A stretch of 64,000 nucleotides of DNA from Nostoc sp. NMS7 (GTDB lineage: Bacteria > Cyanobacteriota > Cyanobacteriia > Cyanobacteriales > Nostocaceae), in contig NZ_JABXKJ010000270.1 in NCBI RefSeq assembly GCF_017115085.1, positions 49,162-113,161 of the forward strand, read 5' to 3'. Made by a program: the position numbers and the translations under genes. How positions within the stretch are numbered: position 1 is the first letter of the stretch; each line of letters starts with the position of its first letter. A model generated the notes under the pieces. That model had not been told where the DNA came from. It saw only the letters and a list, made by a program, of their open reading frames with translations, and ran no database searches. Below are positions 61,483-64,000 of the stretch, in pieces.

Positions 61483-63204
61483 ATGCAACCACCTATTACA
61501 GTTGGCACTGTCTTGCAAAACCGTTACCGGATAATTCAAATTCTCGGACAAGGAGGATTTGGTAGAACCTATCTGGCAGAAGACCAGAGGCGCTTTAACG
61601 AACTTTGCGCGATTAAGGAATTGATTTCAACAGCAACGTCGACTTTGGCTTGGGAGAGGGCACAAGAGCTTTTTCACCGGGAAGCTGCAATTTTGTATCA
61701 AATAGAACACCCACAAGTACCTAAATTCCGGGAAAGATTTGAGCAAGGCCAAGGTTTATTTTTGGTGGAGGACTACGTTGCAGGTCAGACGTACCGAACT
61801 CTGCTGGCTGAACGTCAAGCTGTGGGTCAAACTTTCACAGAGGCTGAAGTCTTGCAGCTGATAGAGTTGTTGTTGCCTGTTTTAGAGCATATTCACAGTC
61901 GAGGGATTATTCACCGGGATATCTCGCCAGAAAATATTATTTTGCGAGATAGTGACGCTAAACCTGTGTTAATTGATTTTGGGGTGGTTAAGGAATTAGC
62001 GACACGTTTACGATCGCCAGAGAGTGCAATGCCAGAAATCACTGTGGGAAAATTAGGCTACTCTCCTAGTGAACAAATGCAAACAGGGGGGGCTTATCCT
62101 AGTAGTGATTTGTATGCTTTAGCAGTCACAGCAATTGTTTTGCTGACTGGTAAAGAACCAAGGGAGCTATTTGATGAAAATCAACTAACTTGGAATTGGC
62201 AGCGATGGGTAAAAGTTAATCCGCGATTTGCCTTGGTTTTGAATCGAATGTTGAATCATCTACCGAGCGATCGCTACCAAAGTGCTGCTAATGTATCCCA
62301 AGCACTGCAATCTCTGGCTCAACCCAGTGTTTCTACTCCCGATGTATCAAACTTGCAAACAATGGCTGTTGGTCGCCGTCCTCAGCTAGTACGACCAGCA
62401 ACTTCGCCCAGGAAACAACCCGATCCTGTGATTCCACCAAGTTCCACTAGCTCAGTCTTGGATAATCCCTTAGCAATCGCCGCAATTGGCAGCGCTGTAG
62501 TAATCATCGCGGGATTTGGTTCTTGGGCGCTGGTAAGTTCCATCCGCAGTCAGCCGAAAACACCACCAACTGAGACGCTTCCACAAAATTTCCCTTCACC
62601 AGTAATTTCTGGTGGTACTACATCCCCATCCACACCCACACCCACTAACGACCAACCTGTTGTATCTACTAAGCGCCTCAATCTGGGAGTATCTAATAAC
62701 ACAGCCACGGTTCAAGATAGTATCAAAACAAATCAAATAATCCGGTACACTTTTTTTGGTCAGGAAGGTGACAAGTTAACTGCGTTTATTGACCCAGGAA
62801 GCAGCGTTTTGCTCACAGTCTTAAGTCCCAATCAACAACCAATTAATCCTAATGCCCAGCAAGTAACATCTTATGAAAGCCCATTACTGGTTACTGGTAG
62901 ATATACTATTGAGTTAACACTGGTTTCAGGAGTTGCCGAAAGCAATTACAATCTCAATGTTGTATTAGAAAAACCAGTCAAACCAACACCTATAGAAACA
63001 CCGCTCGCAATTCCAACAGAAACACCGATCGCTATTCCGACAGAAACACCGATCGCAATTCCAACAGAGACACCGATCGCAATTCCAACACAAACACCGA
63101 TTCCAATTCCGACACAAACACCCTTCCCAATTCCTCCGAGTGGTGAAATGCCAACTTTCCCGCCGGTTGATGGAACACAACCATTTTCTGGCCAAAGAAA
63201 TTAA
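61483..63204 (+). CDS. Serine/threonine protein kinase with one membrane helix and Thr-Pro tail
   Basis: 573 aa from ATG 61483. The kinase domain (about 10-275) has ILGQGGFGRTYLAED, CAIKELI, HRDISPENIILRD (about 140-152), LIDFGVVKEL and SDLYALAVTAIVLLTGKEPR, all active. A Pro-rich linker, one membrane helix (about 330-350, LAIAAIGSAVVIIAGFGSWA) and an extracytoplasmic domain (about 400-490, VQDSIKTNQIIRYTFFGQEG, ESNYNLNVVLE) follow that resembles a PPC-type domain. The tail is repeats of TPIAIPTE. Overlaps bioD by one base. Confidence 0.9.
   Translation: MQPPITVGTVLQNRYRIIQILGQGGFGRTYLAEDQRRFNELCAIKELISTATSTLAWERAQELFHREAAILYQIEHPQVPKFRERFEQGQGLFLVEDYVAGQTYRTLLAERQAVGQTFTEAEVLQLIELLLPVLEHIHSRGIIHRDISPENIILRDSDAKPVLIDFGVVKELATRLRSPESAMPEITVGKLGYSPSEQMQTGGAYPSSDLYALAVTAIVLLTGKEPRELFDENQLTWNWQRWVKVNPRFALVLNRMLNHLPSDRYQSAANVSQALQSLAQPSVSTPDVSNLQTMAVGRRPQLVRPATSPRKQPDPVIPPSSTSSVLDNPLAIAAIGSAVVIIAGFGSWALVSSIRSQPKTPPTETLPQNFPSPVISGGTTSPSTPTPTNDQPVVSTKRLNLGVSNNTATVQDSIKTNQIIRYTFFGQEGDKLTAFIDPGSSVLLTVLSPNQQPINPNAQQVTSYESPLLVTGRYTIELTLVSGVAESNYNLNVVLEKPVKPTPIETPLAIPTETPIAIPTETPIAIPTETPIAIPTQTPIPIPTQTPFPIPPSGEMPTFPPVDGTQPFSGQRN
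62997..63122 (+). repeat. 24-bp tandem repeat encoding TPIAIPTE
   Basis: About five units of ACACCGATCGCAATTCCAAC and four more bases (variants GCTATTCCGACAGAA). It gives a Pro/Thr-rich extracytoplasmic tail likely to reach into the periplasm. Confidence 0.85.
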
Positions 63205-63884
63205 TGTTAAACACACTACTGATTACTGGAACTGATACCGAAGCTGGTAAAACTGTTTTAACAACAGCATTAGCAGCCTATTGGCAAAAATATTACCCGC
63301 AGCGTAGCTGGGGAATCATGAAACCGATTCAATCGGGAATTGGCGATCGTGAGTGGTATCAAAAGCTATTTACACTAGAACAAACCGCAGAAGAAATTAC
63401 ACCTTTATACTTTCAAGCACCTTTAGCCCCTCCGATAGCAGCAGCACGGGAAAATCGCCGAGTAGATTTAGCAGTAGTTTGGCAAGCTTTATCTAAATTG
63501 CGATCGCATCGTGATTTTGTGCTTGTAGAAGCCTTGGGAGGGTTAGGTTCGCCAGTCACAGAGGAATTAACTGTAGCCGATTTAGCCGGAGAATGGCGTT
63601 TACCAACGGTATTGGTAGTACCCGTTAGATTAGGTGCGATCGCTCAAGCAGTGGCGAATGTAGCATTAGCTAGACAATCGCGCGTCAATCTCAAAGGCAT
63701 TGTTTTGAACTGCGTACAACCCCGAACGGATGCAGAAATAGCCGACTGGACACCACAGCAATTGATTCAATCACTCACTAACACACCAGTTTTAGGCTGT
63801 TTGCCCTATTTAGATAACCTGACTGATTTAGATAAACTTGCTCAAATAGCATCAGATTTAGATTGGGAAACACTGACACTTTAA
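63204..63884 (+). CDS. bioD: Dethiobiotin synthetase
   Basis: 226 aa. ATP-dependent ring closure of diaminopelargonic acid with CO2 to dethiobiotin. P-loop LLITGTDTEAGKTVLTTALA (about 5-24), MKPIQSGIGDREWYQKLFTL (Lys about 38) and LVEALGGLGSPVTEELTVAD; the catalytic residues are kept. The ATG overlaps the kinase stop (TAATG) by one base, which suggests translational coupling with a gene of no biotin function. No other bio gene lies in the window. Confidence 0.93.
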   Translation: MLNTLLITGTDTEAGKTVLTTALAAYWQKYYPQRSWGIMKPIQSGIGDREWYQKLFTLEQTAEEITPLYFQAPLAPPIAAARENRRVDLAVVWQALSKLRSHRDFVLVEALGGLGSPVTEELTVADLAGEWRLPTVLVVPVRLGAIAQAVANVALARQSRVNLKGIVLNCVQPRTDAEIADWTPQQLIQSLTNTPVLGCLPYLDNLTDLDKLAQIASDLDWETLTL

Positions 63885-63921
63885 ATTGGGCATCTTTAAT
63901 TAAATAAGACATGAGCAACTG

Positions 63922-64000
63922 ATGGTAGGCGTGCGAGTAGCAACGGATGCTGTTGGCGAAATATTTCTTAACATTGCCAAGCAAGGAAGCGCGATGTCTG
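63922..64000 (+). CDS. Start of a further ORF, cut by the window end
   Basis: From the ATG at 63922 to the end the frame is open (VGVRVATDAVGEIFLNIAKQ, then GSAMS). The GEIFLNIAKQGS stretch resembles the TSCPD-type segment near the end of class II ribonucleotide reductases ('E.Fin..K.Gs'), but only 26 residues are visible. A start this close to such a motif would mean a truncated or split protein. Identity is uncertain. Confidence 0.3.
   Translation, partial: MVGVRVATDAVGEIFLNIAKQGSAMS

Overview
The window is chromosomal DNA from a filamentous, probably heterocyst-forming cyanobacterium of the Nostoc/Anabaena type. The evidence is photosystem II PsbZ, the phycobilisome-degradation protein NblA, LL-diaminopimelate aminotransferase, a carotenoid oxygenase, a truncated KdpD of the kind known from Anabaena, several eukaryotic-type Ser/Thr kinases, very frequent HIP1 octamers (GCGATCGC), and intergenic regions full of short palindromes, heptamer repeats and MITE-like elements. 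No rRNA, CRISPR array, prophage or intact transposase was found.

Layout. 1-4.4 kb: end of a methyltransferase gene, a ProA-like dehydrogenase, a small membrane protein, tRNA-Gly(GCC) with a decayed 3'-half copy beside it, ribH and psbZ. 4.7-7.4 kb: a large DHH-CBS-nucleotidyltransferase. 7.6-8.3 kb: a graveyard of broken genes (kinase, DUF5615-like). 8.7-14.5 kb: a coiled-coil protein, an UbiB-family kinase, a PP2C phosphatase, nblA and a Ser/Thr kinase. 15.7-25 kb: two glycosyltransferases, anmK, a PEP-CTERM protein, a folate/biopterin-type transporter and a carotenoid oxygenase. 24.8-33.6 kb: kdpABCD (minus strand) and a divergent histidine kinase/response regulator pair. 33.7-38 kb: three minus-strand genes (BrxD-like ATPase, membrane coiled-coil protein with a TerB-C-like tail, DUF815 AAA+ protein). 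38-47.5 kb: TMEM14 protein, fructosamine kinase, M16 peptidase, small proteins, HtpX, a fluoride riboswitch with a CLC-F antiporter, and an AIPR-like protein that seems to lack its core. 47.7-56.2 kb: dapL, type 2 NADH dehydrogenase, a DUF4349 lipoprotein, ilvC, truB, a Uma2 gene cut by a nested mobile element, and prs. 56.8-61.2 kb: UbiA-type DPPR synthase, methyltransferase, HAD phosphatase, SMR-type flippase and GT39 glycosyltransferase. 61.5-64 kb: a Ser/Thr kinase overlapping bioD, and the start of a further ORF.

Three gene groups read as working units. (1) The fluoride riboswitch and CLC-F antiporter form a self-regulated fluoride export module, with a predicted hairpin that hides the ribosome binding site. 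(2) The UbiA-HAD-SMR-GT39 run, with prs divergent upstream, looks like a complete polyprenyl-phosphate-pentose route: PRPP to polyprenyl-P-ribose-5-P, dephosphorylation, flipping, then transfer outside the membrane. (3) The BrxD-like / TerB-C coiled-coil / DUF815 group combines two P-loop ATPases with a membrane coiled-coil protein, and is the best candidate here for an undescribed stress or defence system. Repeats have also shaped genes: palindromic or low-complexity repeats lie in frame inside the M16 peptidase, AnmK and the CBS-nucleotidyltransferase, and heptamer repeats supply two start codons.
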